Part shown: one piece after another, positions 8,836 to 17,504 of the stretch
Layout: each line of letters opens with the position of its first letter
Position numbering within the stretch: the stretch's first letter is position 1
NCBI GenBank assembly: GCA_964433135.1
Contig: CAYSQW010000005.1
Location: forward strand, 53,144 to 117,143
Source of the DNA: CAYSQW01 sp964433135
GTDB lineage: Bacteria > Acidobacteriota > Aminicenantia > Aminicenantales > Aminicenantaceae
Length of the DNA stretch: 64,000 nt
Reading direction: 5' to 3'
Notes under the pieces: generated by a model
The model's input: only the letters and a program-made list of their open reading frames with translations
What the model was told of the DNA's origin: nothing
Databases searched by the model: none
Made by a program: the position numbers and the translations under genes

Positions 8836-9297
8836 TCAGCAAGTCTCAAGTTCAGGATGCCGCCTCGCCAGCTCCACGATCGACCCTCGCACAATGAATC
8901 CCAAAGCGAGACCGCTGCCTCGCACCAAAAGCAGGTGGTCTCCAGGTTTGATTCCGAAACACGCCAAGGTCTCAGGCGGCAGACTGAAACACTTCTCGCC
9001 CATTTTGACCCAACCGCATGTTTTCTTACCCCATTTTACGGCCGTCCCGGCGGGAATGGCATATCGGGCCAGATCAGGGCACCCCTCCAACAGCAGGGAC
9101 ATCGGGGAAGCCCTCAGAGACTCCGGTTTTGTCAGGCCGAACCCTCACGACGTCCTGCTGCCGGAAATGAGAAAAACGTTCTCATTCGTCTTCAGACGAT
9201 ATTCCGCAAAGGCTTCGGAAAATATTCTGATTCTTCCCCGGTCGTCCACCTTCGACCAGCCAAATACATGTTTGCCGCCTTTTACCAATTGAGGCAT
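8836..9297 (-). pseudogene. Tandem AbrB/SpoVT-like protein interrupted by an in-frame TGA
   Basis: Read through, the frame gives 153 residues with two AbrB-like swapped-hairpin repeats. The first is HVFGWSKVDDRGRIRIFSEA, then EYRLKTNENVFLISGSRTS; the second is KTCGWVKMGEKCFSLPPETL, then CFGIKPGDHLLLVRGSGLAL, ending RGSIVELARRHPELE. Between them is one TGA (9145-9147, codon 51), just before Gly-Phe; related proteins as I recall them carry Gly here (SRTSGG), which a single GGA-to-TGA change would explain. A restart at an internal ATG (9102) would leave only the second repeat. Such proteins may bind DNA as AbrB-type regulators or in toxin-antitoxin systems; no toxin is adjacent. Confidence 0.7.
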
Positions 9298-9618
9298 CGA
9301 TTCTTTTCCGCTGGGATTATCATCTGTACTGAAATATCCCTGCCGTTCAAAGGCCCCGTTCTTTCTCTTATAACATCACAGCCTGGATAATGAACATATC
9401 ATGGAAAAAACGGCAAGAGCAATAGACATAGCGCATCAGAAGCTTTTTTCTTTTTCAGCCTCCATGTGTTCGAGTTTTTTCAAGAGATTCATCTATCAAC
9501 CGGGCACGGCTTTCCTTAAAGTCCACAAAATGCTAATATCAAAATAACATCCGATTCAAACATGTCTCAGTTTTAAAGCAGCGTTTTTTTGCCAGGCTCA
9601 TCAAAACAGGAGGGGAAC
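9298..9618. other. Divergent intergenic region
   Basis: About 320 bases between the AbrB-like gene and the flavoprotein operon. No gene, RNA or convincing promoter hexamers were recognised. The only clear signal is the ribosome binding site AGGAGGGG just before 9619. Confidence 0.4.
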
Positions 9619-11094
9619 ATGAGCACCGTTGCTATCATCGGATCCGGGATGGGAGGCTTGGTCGCCGGCAATTTGCTGACACAAAAAGGGCACTCGGTTG
9701 TCCTGTTCGAGGCCCACATGGCGCCCGGCGGCTATACGGCGGGTTTCTGGAAACACGGTTTTTATTTTGAAAGCGGCACCCTTTCATTCGAATCATCGGA
9801 TATGGTGTTCGGAACCATGAAAGAGCTTGGACTCTATGATAAGATCTCTTTTACCAGACAGCACGACCGTTGGATTTTCGGAGAGTTGGATTGCAGCTCA
9901 CAATCCTACACGGATTTCAAAAACGATCTTCATAAAGCTTTCCCGGCGGAAAACGAAAACCTGTCGAGATACTTCATGGAAGTCGATAGGATGGTCAATG
10001 CCATGCGCTCGATGCGCAAACCTGCGAATATCATCGAGGCCGCGGCTTTTCCTTTCAAAATCGTAAATCTCATCAGCCAGTTCAAAAAACATGGGAATAC
10101 GACGGTACCGGAATTTACGGAAAGATACTTTGAAAAGGACACAGAGATTTTCCGCCTCCTCAAGGATATCGGATATCCCGATATGAGCGTTGCGATCCTC
10201 GGAGGCGCTTTCCTGTCTTTCCTTGAGGACTATTGGACCGTTGCCACGGGAATGCAGTCCTGGGCGGACATTCTCGCCGAAAACTTCACGGCCCTGGGCG
10301 GAGAGTTGAAGCTGAAAACGAAAATCGAAAGGATCATCACGAAGAACGGAACCGCCGTTGGCGTGAGCGGCGGCGGGAAAGACTATGCGGCCGACTATGT
10401 GATCTCCGCCGGCGATTATAAAAAGACATTCCTGAATCTGATTGATGACGGCGCTCTCATTCCCGAGACATTGAAGAAAAGAATCGAAAACGCCCCCGTA
10501 TCCGAAGGCTTTTTCACGGTCTATCTCGGAGTAAACCTACCCCGGGAAAAGATGAAGGGATACCTCAAGATCCCGCATGTCACCTATTATGACAAGGATC
10601 ATAAACCCGACATATATGATTCCGAGGATGAACGATATTTCGAGAAAGCATCGGTCATGTTTTATTCGCCCTCTCTCATCAACGCCGCACTGGCTCCGGA
10701 GGGAAAATCTTCGCTTATGCTGCAAGCCATGGTTCCCTACAGATGGATGAACAACTGGATTGCGGATGACCGGGAAGGTTACAGAAAATTGAAGAAAAAG
10801 GCCAAAGCAACCATGATCGAGAGAGCCTCCGCTCTGATTCCCGGTCTGACCGATCTCATCGAATATGAAGACGCCGCCACTCCCCTCACCTACGAAAGAT
10901 ATACGCAGAATACGGACGGAGCAAGTTCCGCTTGGAGTTGGAACCCAAATAAAAGTTTTTATAAAAACATTATGGGGACTCATATCAAAACACCCATAAA
11001 GAATCTCTACATCGGATCATGCTGGGCCTCTCAAATAGGAGGGGTTCCCGGTGCGATCGGCGCCGCCAAGGCATGCGCCAAAAAGATAAGATGA
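9619..11094 (+). CDS. Phytoene desaturase-like FAD-dependent oxidoreductase
   Basis: 491 residues. The N-terminus MSTVAIIGSGMGGLVAGN is a dinucleotide-binding GxGxxG motif followed by the acidic residue of VVLFEAHMAPGGY, the signature of the CrtI/CrtISO/retinol-saturase group. The C-terminal FAD motif is GSCWASQIGGVPGAIGAAKAC. These enzymes desaturate, saturate or isomerise hydrophobic polyenes or related substrates. No other carotenoid gene is present, so a carotenoid role is doubtful. The ATG at 9619 was chosen for AGGAGGGG upstream. Its stop overlaps the start of the next small gene (ATGA), so the two are translationally coupled, and hydantoinase genes follow. Confidence 0.82.
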   Translation: MSTVAIIGSGMGGLVAGNLLTQKGHSVVLFEAHMAPGGYTAGFWKHGFYFESGTLSFESSDMVFGTMKELGLYDKISFTRQHDRWIFGELDCSSQSYTDFKNDLHKAFPAENENLSRYFMEVDRMVNAMRSMRKPANIIEAAAFPFKIVNLISQFKKHGNTTVPEFTERYFEKDTEIFRLLKDIGYPDMSVAILGGAFLSFLEDYWTVATGMQSWADILAENFTALGGELKLKTKIERIITKNGTAVGVSGGGKDYAADYVISAGDYKKTFLNLIDDGALIPETLKKRIENAPVSEGFFTVYLGVNLPREKMKGYLKIPHVTYYDKDHKPDIYDSEDERYFEKASVMFYSPSLINAALAPEGKSSLMLQAMVPYRWMNNWIADDREGYRKLKKKAKATMIERASALIPGLTDLIEYEDAATPLTYERYTQNTDGASSAWSWNPNKSFYKNIMGTHIKTPIKNLYIGSCWASQIGGVPGAIGAAKACAKKIR

Positions 11095-11255
11095 GCATAC
11101 CGAATCGAAATATCATCGAGCGCTGGATCAAAGAAACGGATGACAAAGGCCGATATCCGGAAGACATACCCAATCTGAAATATATGTTTGAATGGTGGGG
11201 GGAGAAATGCGTTAATCCCGAATACGACATTTTTAAAACCGGAACCATGACTTGA
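11091..11255 (+). CDS. Small uncharacterised 54-aa protein
   Basis: 54 residues, starting MSIPNRNIIERWIKETDDKG and containing PEDIPNLKYMFEWWGEKC. The ATG overlaps the TGA of the flavoprotein gene (ATGA), a layout typical of translational coupling. It is rich in Trp, Glu and Lys and has a single Cys; no transmembrane segment is predicted. I do not recognise the family. Its placement suggests a partner or small subunit of the preceding oxidoreductase. It could be a chance frame, but the coupling and well-formed amino-acid composition argue for a gene. Confidence 0.55.
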   Translation: MSIPNRNIIERWIKETDDKGRYPEDIPNLKYMFEWWGEKCVNPEYDIFKTGTMT

Positions 11256-11320
11256 TTTTTTGTGCTCATTCGAATTCCATGATCTTGCCCATGATAAGAA
11301 ACGCCTGAAGGGAAAATCTC

Positions 11321-13078
11321 ATGACATCTCAAATCGACGCCGTCACGTCCGAAGTGATATTGAATGCCATGCTCTCGATCACGGAGGAAATGAACGTCGC
11401 TCTCATCCGCTCGGCGTATTCGACCAATATCAAGGAAAGAAAAGATTGTTCGTGCGCCCTCTTCGACGCCAAGGGAAAGCTGACCGCCCTCGCCGAGAAT
11501 ATCCCCATCCATCTGGGCTCCATGCAAGGCCTGATGAGCGAAATTTCCGCGCATAGGGACCGGTGGGATTTTCAACCGGGCGATATCGTCATCGCGAACG
11601 ATCCTTATCTCGGAGGCGGATCGCATCTGCCGGATATCACGCTCGTCAAGCCGGTCTTCTTCCGGAACGAACTTGTCAATTTTGTGGCCGATATCGCCCA
11701 CTGGACGGATGTCGGAGGCCGATCGCCGGGAGTGGGAACGGCCGGCGACTCCACCGAAATATACCAGGAAGGGCTCCGAATCCCGCCCATCAGGATTATG
11801 CGTCGAGGCGCCATCCACCAAGATGCTTATCAGCTTATCTTTGCCAACATGCGAGGGAGAAGAGAGCGGGAGGGCGATCTTCGCGCTCAGATCGCCGCAT
11901 GCAATCTCGGCGAGACACGTCTGATCGAGCTCTATGAAGAATACGGGCGGCCGACCATCACCGCCTGCACCCGGAAAATATTCAAGTACAGTGAGCTCTG
12001 GCTGCGCAAGGCTCTGCTGGATGTTCCGCGCGGCGGATGCACCTTCGCGGATAGAATGGATGACGACGGTGTCACTGATAATCCCCGCTCCATCAAAGTC
12101 AAGGTCATGATCAGGCATGGGAAAAAATCCAGCATCCTGTTTGACTTCGCCGGCACATCCCCCCAGGCAGCCGGCGGCATCAACCTTGTGCATCAGGCCT
12201 TGTTGGCTACGGTGAATTACGCCGTAAAAGCCATCTTCGCTCCCGATGTTCCCATAAATGACGGATTCCAGATTCCGATAACCATCCGAGCTCCTAAAAA
12301 AAGCCTGGTCAATGCCGAAGCCCCGGCGGCCGTGGGCGGCAGAACGGACACCTGCCAGAGGGTCGTGGACGCCATCATGGGGGCTCTGGCTCAAATCATT
12401 CCCGATAAGATCACGGCAGCATCCAACGGCGCCACCACCGCCATCATATTCGCGGGAACCGAACAGCTCTCGCACTCGGATTTCGTCTATGTCGAAGCCC
12501 TCGGGGGCGGTCAGGGCGCCCGTCCGACAAAAGACGGGATGGACGGCGTACAGGTCCACATCACCAACACATCGAATCTACCCGTTGAAGCGTTGGAAAT
12601 GGAATATCCTCTCCGTGTACTCCGTTACGGCCTGGTTCCGGATACGGGAGGTCCCGGCGAGTTCCGCGGCGGACTGGCCATTCGAAAAGACATCCAGGCC
12701 CTGGTCCCCCTGCGGTTTTCAGCTCATTCCGATCGACATCGCTTTTCCCCATGGGGCATAAGGGGGGGATATCCCGGTGAACGCGGCCGATTTCTTCTTC
12801 GTTCCGGTAAAAAACGCCGATTCATTCGTTCCAAAGTATCGGAAGTTCTCCTGCGCACGGGAGATGTTCTTCGTGCCCAAACCGCCGGGGGAGGCGGATT
12901 CGGTTCACCTCTTGACAGGGATCCCGAACATGTTTTGGCGGACTTTATACATGGGAAACTGAGCCGAGGCCACTGCCGAAAATATTACGGCGTGGTTCTG
13001 ACGTCCACCGGAAAGCTTGACCATGGGGCCACAAGGAACTTAAGAGGGAAGATGAAAGCTGAAAGCCGGGACGTTTAA
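11321..13078 (+). CDS. hyuB: Hydantoinase B / oxoprolinase B subunit
   Basis: 585 residues, the usual size of HyuB. Family hallmarks are VTSEVILNAMLSITEEMNVAL and IRSAYSTNIKERKDCSCALFD at the start, then GDIVIANDPYLGGGSHLPDI and DIAHWTDVGGRSPG, and GGGGFGSPLDRDPEHV near the end. With HyuA it would hydrolyse a cyclic amide (hydantoin or 5-oxoproline) using ATP, or work like the acetone/acetophenone carboxylase pair. The gene for subunit A starts three bases after its stop, so they form one operon. The specific substrate is not evident. Confidence 0.9.
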   Translation: MTSQIDAVTSEVILNAMLSITEEMNVALIRSAYSTNIKERKDCSCALFDAKGKLTALAENIPIHLGSMQGLMSEISAHRDRWDFQPGDIVIANDPYLGGGSHLPDITLVKPVFFRNELVNFVADIAHWTDVGGRSPGVGTAGDSTEIYQEGLRIPPIRIMRRGAIHQDAYQLIFANMRGRREREGDLRAQIAACNLGETRLIELYEEYGRPTITACTRKIFKYSELWLRKALLDVPRGGCTFADRMDDDGVTDNPRSIKVKVMIRHGKKSSILFDFAGTSPQAAGGINLVHQALLATVNYAVKAIFAPDVPINDGFQIPITIRAPKKSLVNAEAPAAVGGRTDTCQRVVDAIMGALAQIIPDKITAASNGATTAIIFAGTEQLSHSDFVYVEALGGGQGARPTKDGMDGVQVHITNTSNLPVEALEMEYPLRVLRYGLVPDTGGPGEFRGGLAIRKDIQALVPLRFSAHSDRHRFSPWGIRGGYPGERGRFLLRSGKKRRFIRSKVSEVLLRTGDVLRAQTAGGGGFGSPLDRDPEHVLADFIHGKLSRGHCRKYYGVVLTSTGKLDHGATRNLRGKMKAESRDV

Positions 13079-13081
13079 ATC

Positions 13082-15157
13082 ATGAGGATCGCGATCGACA
13101 CGGGAGGGACATTCACCGACGTCGTGCTGTATGATCCTGTCGAAAAGATTTTCACGACGGCCAAGATTTCTTCCCATCCCATCCACCCGGAGATTCCCTT
13201 CATGGAAGGACTCAAAAATGTGCTGGCAGGCGCCCGCGGAGCGCTTACTGCCGGAGACGATATCGTTCACGGCACCACGATCGTCACCAATGCCCTGCTG
13301 GAAGGAAAAACGGCCCGGGTGGGACTGCTGGTGACCCGGGGATTCAGGGATCTGATGGAGATCGGCCGTCAGCATCGGCCTCATTTGTACAATCTGATGA
13401 TTGACCGGAAGCCCCCCCTGGTTTCACGTGACGGCGTTCGTGAGGTCAAGGAAAGAGTCTCTTCCGAAAAAACGATCCTTCTCCCACTGGATGAAAAAGA
13501 CGCGGAAAAACAAATCAGGGCCCTGAAAAGAAACGGCAGTCAGGTTCTGGCTATCGTCCTTCTTTTTTCCTTCCTCAATCCAAAGCATGAAAACCGGCTT
13601 GAAAAATTGGCTCAAAAATATTTCCCTAAAAATCACATCTTCCCCTCCAGCCGGCTCTCTCCTGAATTCCGTGAATTCGAACGCGCCTCAACAACCGTGG
13701 TCAGCGCCGCCGTGGCTCCCCGCGTCATCGATTATATCCGCTCTCTCGATAAATGCTTAAAGAAAACACGATCCGCCGCCGAAACCCTGAGGATCATGCA
13801 CTCCGGAGGAGGGACGGTCCCTCCCGAAGAAGCGATGCGCGCTCCTCATACCCTTATCGAATCGGGTCCCGCCGCCGGCCTTATCGGTGCCTCCCACCTG
13901 GCAAAAAAAATGAGTCTCAACAAAGTCATTGCTTTTGATATGGGCGGGACGACGGCAAAGGCCGGCTTGATCCTGAACGGCGCGCTCCAATTTTCTCAGG
14001 AATACGAAGTCGGAGGAGAGTTTCATCATGCAGGACGGCAGAGAGGAAGCGGTTACCCGATCCGAGCCCCCATGATCGATGTCGTCGAATGCGGAGCGGG
14101 GGCCGGGAGCATCGCCTGGATCGATGAAGGCGGCCATCTCAAAGTCGGGCCGAAGAGCGCCGGGGCCGATCCGGGGCCCGCCTGCTATGGAAAAGGTGGT
14201 GAAAAGCCTACGGTGACCGATGCGCATGTTGTTTTGGGCCGAATCACGGCGGATTCATTTTTAGGCGGTGCAATGCCCCTCCATCCCCGATATTCCCGGG
14301 AAGCCATCATGGAAAGCGTCGGGCGCCCGCTGAATCTGTCTCTTGAGTCCGCGGCGCGGGGGATCCTATCCGTGGCGAATGCCGGCATGCTGCGTATCAT
14401 CCGGCTCATTTCCGTTGCCCGCGGGTATGATCCTCGGGATTTTACCCTTATGGCCTGCGGCGGGGCCGGCCCCCTGCACGCCGTTGAGCTCGCAGAAAAG
14501 ATGTCCATCCGGCATGTCGTCATCCCCCCGATGGCCGGACTCTTCTCCACCTTGGGACTTCTTTTCGCCGACACGAGTAAAGATTTTGTTAAAACCGCCA
14601 TGCTCTCGCTTCACGCAAGAGCGCTTCTCAACAGACATCTGTTCCGTCTCACTCGACAGGCAGACACATGGTTCGAAAAGAACCATATTCCGATACGACA
14701 GCGTAAAATCGATTATTCCGCCGACCTTCGGTACATCAATCAGAATTATGAGCTGATCCTTCCTTTACCCGGACCGATCATCGGGAAAGAAGATCTGCCG
14801 GCTCTAAGCGATCGGTTTCATGCGATGCATGAAAAGACTTACGGTCACTGCGCTCCCGGAGAAAAGATCCAGGCCGTCAATCTCCGAGTACGCGCGACGA
14901 AAAAGAGTCCCAAACCGGATTGGCCCAAACGGACCGGCCCTATCCCCGATTCGAAATACGTCCTATTCTCGAAGCAGCCGGTTTATTTTACCGATAAAAA
15001 GTTTGAAAGCCGCATCTATGATCGATCCCGGATTCCCTCCGACCGTAAGCTCAAAGGCCCGGCCGTCATCCGGGAGAGGGAGTCGACGACGCTGGTGGGA
15101 CCATCCTGGTCATTCCGGGTTGATGATCTTGACGAGCTTCACCTCTTTAAAGATTAG
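13082..15157 (+). CDS. hyuA: Hydantoinase A / oxoprolinase A subunit
   Basis: 691 residues. It has the ASKHA-type ATPase build of HyuA: MRIAIDTGGTFTDVVLYDP (phosphate-1 loop), DDIVHGTTIVTNALLEGK, the second phosphate loop VIAFDMGGTTAKAGLI, GADPGPACYGKGG, and the C-terminal VRATKKSPKP region with GPAVIRERESTT. It phosphorylates the cyclic amide so that subunit B can open it. It follows hyuB by three bases. In this probable peptide fermenter a 5-oxoproline (pyroglutamate) or hydantoin role is possible, but this is inference. Confidence 0.9.
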   Translation: MRIAIDTGGTFTDVVLYDPVEKIFTTAKISSHPIHPEIPFMEGLKNVLAGARGALTAGDDIVHGTTIVTNALLEGKTARVGLLVTRGFRDLMEIGRQHRPHLYNLMIDRKPPLVSRDGVREVKERVSSEKTILLPLDEKDAEKQIRALKRNGSQVLAIVLLFSFLNPKHENRLEKLAQKYFPKNHIFPSSRLSPEFREFERASTTVVSAAVAPRVIDYIRSLDKCLKKTRSAAETLRIMHSGGGTVPPEEAMRAPHTLIESGPAAGLIGASHLAKKMSLNKVIAFDMGGTTAKAGLILNGALQFSQEYEVGGEFHHAGRQRGSGYPIRAPMIDVVECGAGAGSIAWIDEGGHLKVGPKSAGADPGPACYGKGGEKPTVTDAHVVLGRITADSFLGGAMPLHPRYSREAIMESVGRPLNLSLESAARGILSVANAGMLRIIRLISVARGYDPRDFTLMACGGAGPLHAVELAEKMSIRHVVIPPMAGLFSTLGLLFADTSKDFVKTAMLSLHARALLNRHLFRLTRQADTWFEKNHIPIRQRKIDYSADLRYINQNYELILPLPGPIIGKEDLPALSDRFHAMHEKTYGHCAPGEKIQAVNLRVRATKKSPKPDWPKRTGPIPDSKYVLFSKQPVYFTDKKFESRIYDRSRIPSDRKLKGPAVIRERESTTLVGPSWSFRVDDLDELHLFKD

Positions 15158-15274
15158 ATCCTTGGCCTCTGTTTTTGTAAGTCCTCATACCTTTTCTCCC
15201 CTAAGCGTTTTTTCTGAGACTGGCGTTTTTCCAATCTCTCTCCATGATGCGCATGAAGGATTCTGAAAGAGTTA

Positions 15275-15304
15275 TTGACGGGAGGAGCTCTCTTTTTATA
15301 GTAT
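15275..15304 (+). promoter_or_regulatory. Putative sigma-70 promoter of the CocE/S15-like hydrolase
   Basis: TTGACG at 15275-15280, followed by TATAGT (15297-15302, 16-base spacer) or TAGTAT (15299-15304, 18-base spacer). Start of transcription would be near 15310, with AAGGAGG before the ATG at 15357. Confidence 0.5.
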
Positions 15305-15356
15305 CTTGAATATCGCATGAAAAAGAGCAAATCCATCAAACAAGGAGGACTGACCC

Positions 15357-17270
15357 ATGAAATCTAAAAAACCAGTCGTATTCTCTTTTATATTTGTCCT
15401 GTGTACGCTGCTGATCCTGCCGCTCGCGGCCCAGGACAGGATTCTCGAGTCTCTGAAATCGATCGCGGTCATCGAGCAGAAAGTGATGATGCCCATGCGC
15501 GACGGCATCAGGCTGGCGACGGATATCTACCGCCCGAAAACCGACAAGCCCGTTCCCGTCATCCTTTCCAAGACCCCTTATAACTTCAACTCCTGGGGTG
15601 ATGGAAAATTGAATACGCGCAATTTCAGCCGGGCCTACGATGCCGTCAGACGCGGCTACGCCTATGTCGTGCAGAACGAGCGGGGAAGATATTTTTCGGA
15701 AGGGAAATGGCGGATATTGGGCGCGCCGAGAACGGACGGATACGACGCCATCCAATGGCTGGCGGGGCAATCCTGGTCCAACGGAAAGGTGGGATTGATC
15801 GGATGTTCCTCGTCAGCGGAATGGCAAATGGGTGTAGCGGCGCTGGATCCCCCGGGCTTGGCCGCCATGGTTCCCCAAGGATATGGTGCGGGGATAGGAC
15901 GCGTGGGCGAATTTTTCGAGCAGGGCAACTTTTATCGCGGAGGCGTCCATCAGATGCTGATGACGGCTTGGTTATACGACTACGGTTTTGTCGAGGCCGG
16001 CCTGCGCAGACCGACCTTTCCGGAAGATATGTCCCAGGAAGAACTCATCCGCGTATCGAAATATTTCGATCTGGCGGCTGAGGTGCCGGAAGTGGACTGG
16101 TCGGAGCAGCTCCGGCATTTGCCTCTCATAGATATCGTCAATGACCTGGGAGGACCGAAAAGCTGCTTCGAGGAGATGATCAAGCGGAAACCGAATGATC
16201 CTGCTTGGTACACCGGCGGCTTATATCATGATGATATGGATTTCGGCGCCCCCGCCCTCTGGATGATTTCCTGGTATGACATTTCGATCAGCCCGAATCT
16301 CGCTCTGGTCGATCATGTCCGCCGCAGCGCCAAGGATCCGAAAATCGCGGATAATCAGTTCGTCGTCGTCGCTCCGGTTAATCACTGCGCTTTCAGACGT
16401 TCCGCCAAAGACACCGTCGTCGGCGAACGTCATGTCGGGGATGCGCGGTTCAACTACAACAAACTCATCTATGACTGGTTCGACTACTGGATGAAGGGGA
16501 AAGAAAACGGCGTCCTGGAGAAAACCCCGAAGGTTCAGTATTACACCATGGGACTCAACAAATGGCGGTCTTCCGACGTCTGGCCGCCGGCTGACGCGAA
16601 GATGACGACGTGGTACCTGACCAGCAAGGGTAACGCCAACAGTCTCTTCGGCGACGGCGGACTTTCCTTGAAAAAACCGGGAGCAAAGGACAATCCCGAC
16701 GGTTTCACCTATGATCCCAACTACCCCGTACCCATGCACGGCGGTGGTTTTTGCTGCCTGGGACCTAAATACCAATCCGGATCCTTCGATCAGCGCCAGA
16801 TGGAGACCCGGAATGACATCCTGGTTTACTCGACCGAGCCTTTGAAGGAAGGCGTGGAGGTCAGCGGGCCCGTCGAGATCACGCTCTATGTTTCCTCGGA
16901 CGCCAAGGACACGGATTTTACGGTCAAACTGCTGGACGTTTATCCGGACGGCAGGGCCTATAACCTGTGTGAGACCATTCAGCGCGTGCGTTACCGTGAG
17001 GGATACGACACGGAGGTTTTCATGGAAAACGGCAAGGTCTACAAACTTCCCGTCAGCTCCATGTCGACCAGCAATTACTTCGAACCGGGACACCGCATCC
17101 GCATTGAGGTTTCGAGCAGCAACTTCCCCCGATTTGCGCGCAATCTCAATACCGGCGGCAACAACTATGATGAAACGGAATACGTAATCGCGCACAACAA
17201 GGTGCACCATTCAGTAAAATATCCTTCTCAGATCAGGTTGTCGGTAGTCACAGGAACAGATAAAAACTAA
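15357..17270 (+). CDS. Exported CocE/NonD-family (S15-like) hydrolase
   Basis: 637 residues with a signal peptide (hydrophobic SFIFVLCTLLILPLAAQ). Features of the X-Pro dipeptidyl-peptidase/cocaine-esterase family are VMMPMRDGIRLATDIYRP, SKTPYNF, VVQNERGRYFSEGKW, the nucleophile loop GLIGCSSSAEWQ (Ser151), and PVNHCAF with the likely catalytic His. The C-terminal ~200 residues form the jelly-roll domain (VSGPVEITLYVSSDAKDTDFTVKLLDV). Family members cleave esters, amides or Xaa-Pro dipeptides. The nucleophile loop reads GCSSSA where GxSYxG is usual. RBS AAGGAGG and a promoter precede it, and a terminator follows. Confidence 0.87.
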   Translation: MKSKKPVVFSFIFVLCTLLILPLAAQDRILESLKSIAVIEQKVMMPMRDGIRLATDIYRPKTDKPVPVILSKTPYNFNSWGDGKLNTRNFSRAYDAVRRGYAYVVQNERGRYFSEGKWRILGAPRTDGYDAIQWLAGQSWSNGKVGLIGCSSSAEWQMGVAALDPPGLAAMVPQGYGAGIGRVGEFFEQGNFYRGGVHQMLMTAWLYDYGFVEAGLRRPTFPEDMSQEELIRVSKYFDLAAEVPEVDWSEQLRHLPLIDIVNDLGGPKSCFEEMIKRKPNDPAWYTGGLYHDDMDFGAPALWMISWYDISISPNLALVDHVRRSAKDPKIADNQFVVVAPVNHCAFRRSAKDTVVGERHVGDARFNYNKLIYDWFDYWMKGKENGVLEKTPKVQYYTMGLNKWRSSDVWPPADAKMTTWYLTSKGNANSLFGDGGLSLKKPGAKDNPDGFTYDPNYPVPMHGGGFCCLGPKYQSGSFDQRQMETRNDILVYSTEPLKEGVEVSGPVEITLYVSSDAKDTDFTVKLLDVYPDGRAYNLCETIQRVRYREGYDTEVFMENGKVYKLPVSSMSTSNYFEPGHRIRIEVSSSNFPRFARNLNTGGNNYDETEYVIAHNKVHHSVKYPSQIRLSVVTGTDKN

Positions 17271-17277
17271 TTGATAA

Positions 17278-17321
17278 GGCTTAGGGGGAGACCTGAATAT
17301 CGGGCTCCCCCAGCCTGTTTT
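17278..17321 (+). terminator. Rho-independent terminator after the CocE-like gene
   Basis: GGCTTAGGGGGAG pairs with CTCCCCCAGCC across a 14-base loop, and TGTTTT follows. It sits just after the stop codon. Confidence 0.7.
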
Positions 17322-17504
17322 CGGCTCAACCCCATCGCTGCGGATCCAGTACGGATCCTCATCATGAAACCGTTCATTCCACTTCAGACATTCGTGTCCC
17401 GGAGATATTGATAGGATCCCTTCAGGCCTGCATCAGCAGGCTTTGAGGAGCTCTTGATTCGCCCTTGCTAAATTCTTTTCACTGGAAGAGGAAAACTTCT
17501 CGGT

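Noticed and set aside
9145..9147. In-frame TGA read as selenocysteine
   Set aside because: The position is a Gly in homologues as I recall them, not Cys, and no SECIS-like hairpin or redox context is visible just after it.
10985..12559. Long open frame of 524 codons on the minus strand opposite hyuB
   Set aside because: It is antisense to a clearly conserved protein, has no family resemblance or RBS, and arises from codon bias.
17313..17504. A gene in the gap between the CocE-like hydrolase and the esterase
   Set aside because: No frame of useful length with an RBS; the terminator is the only feature.
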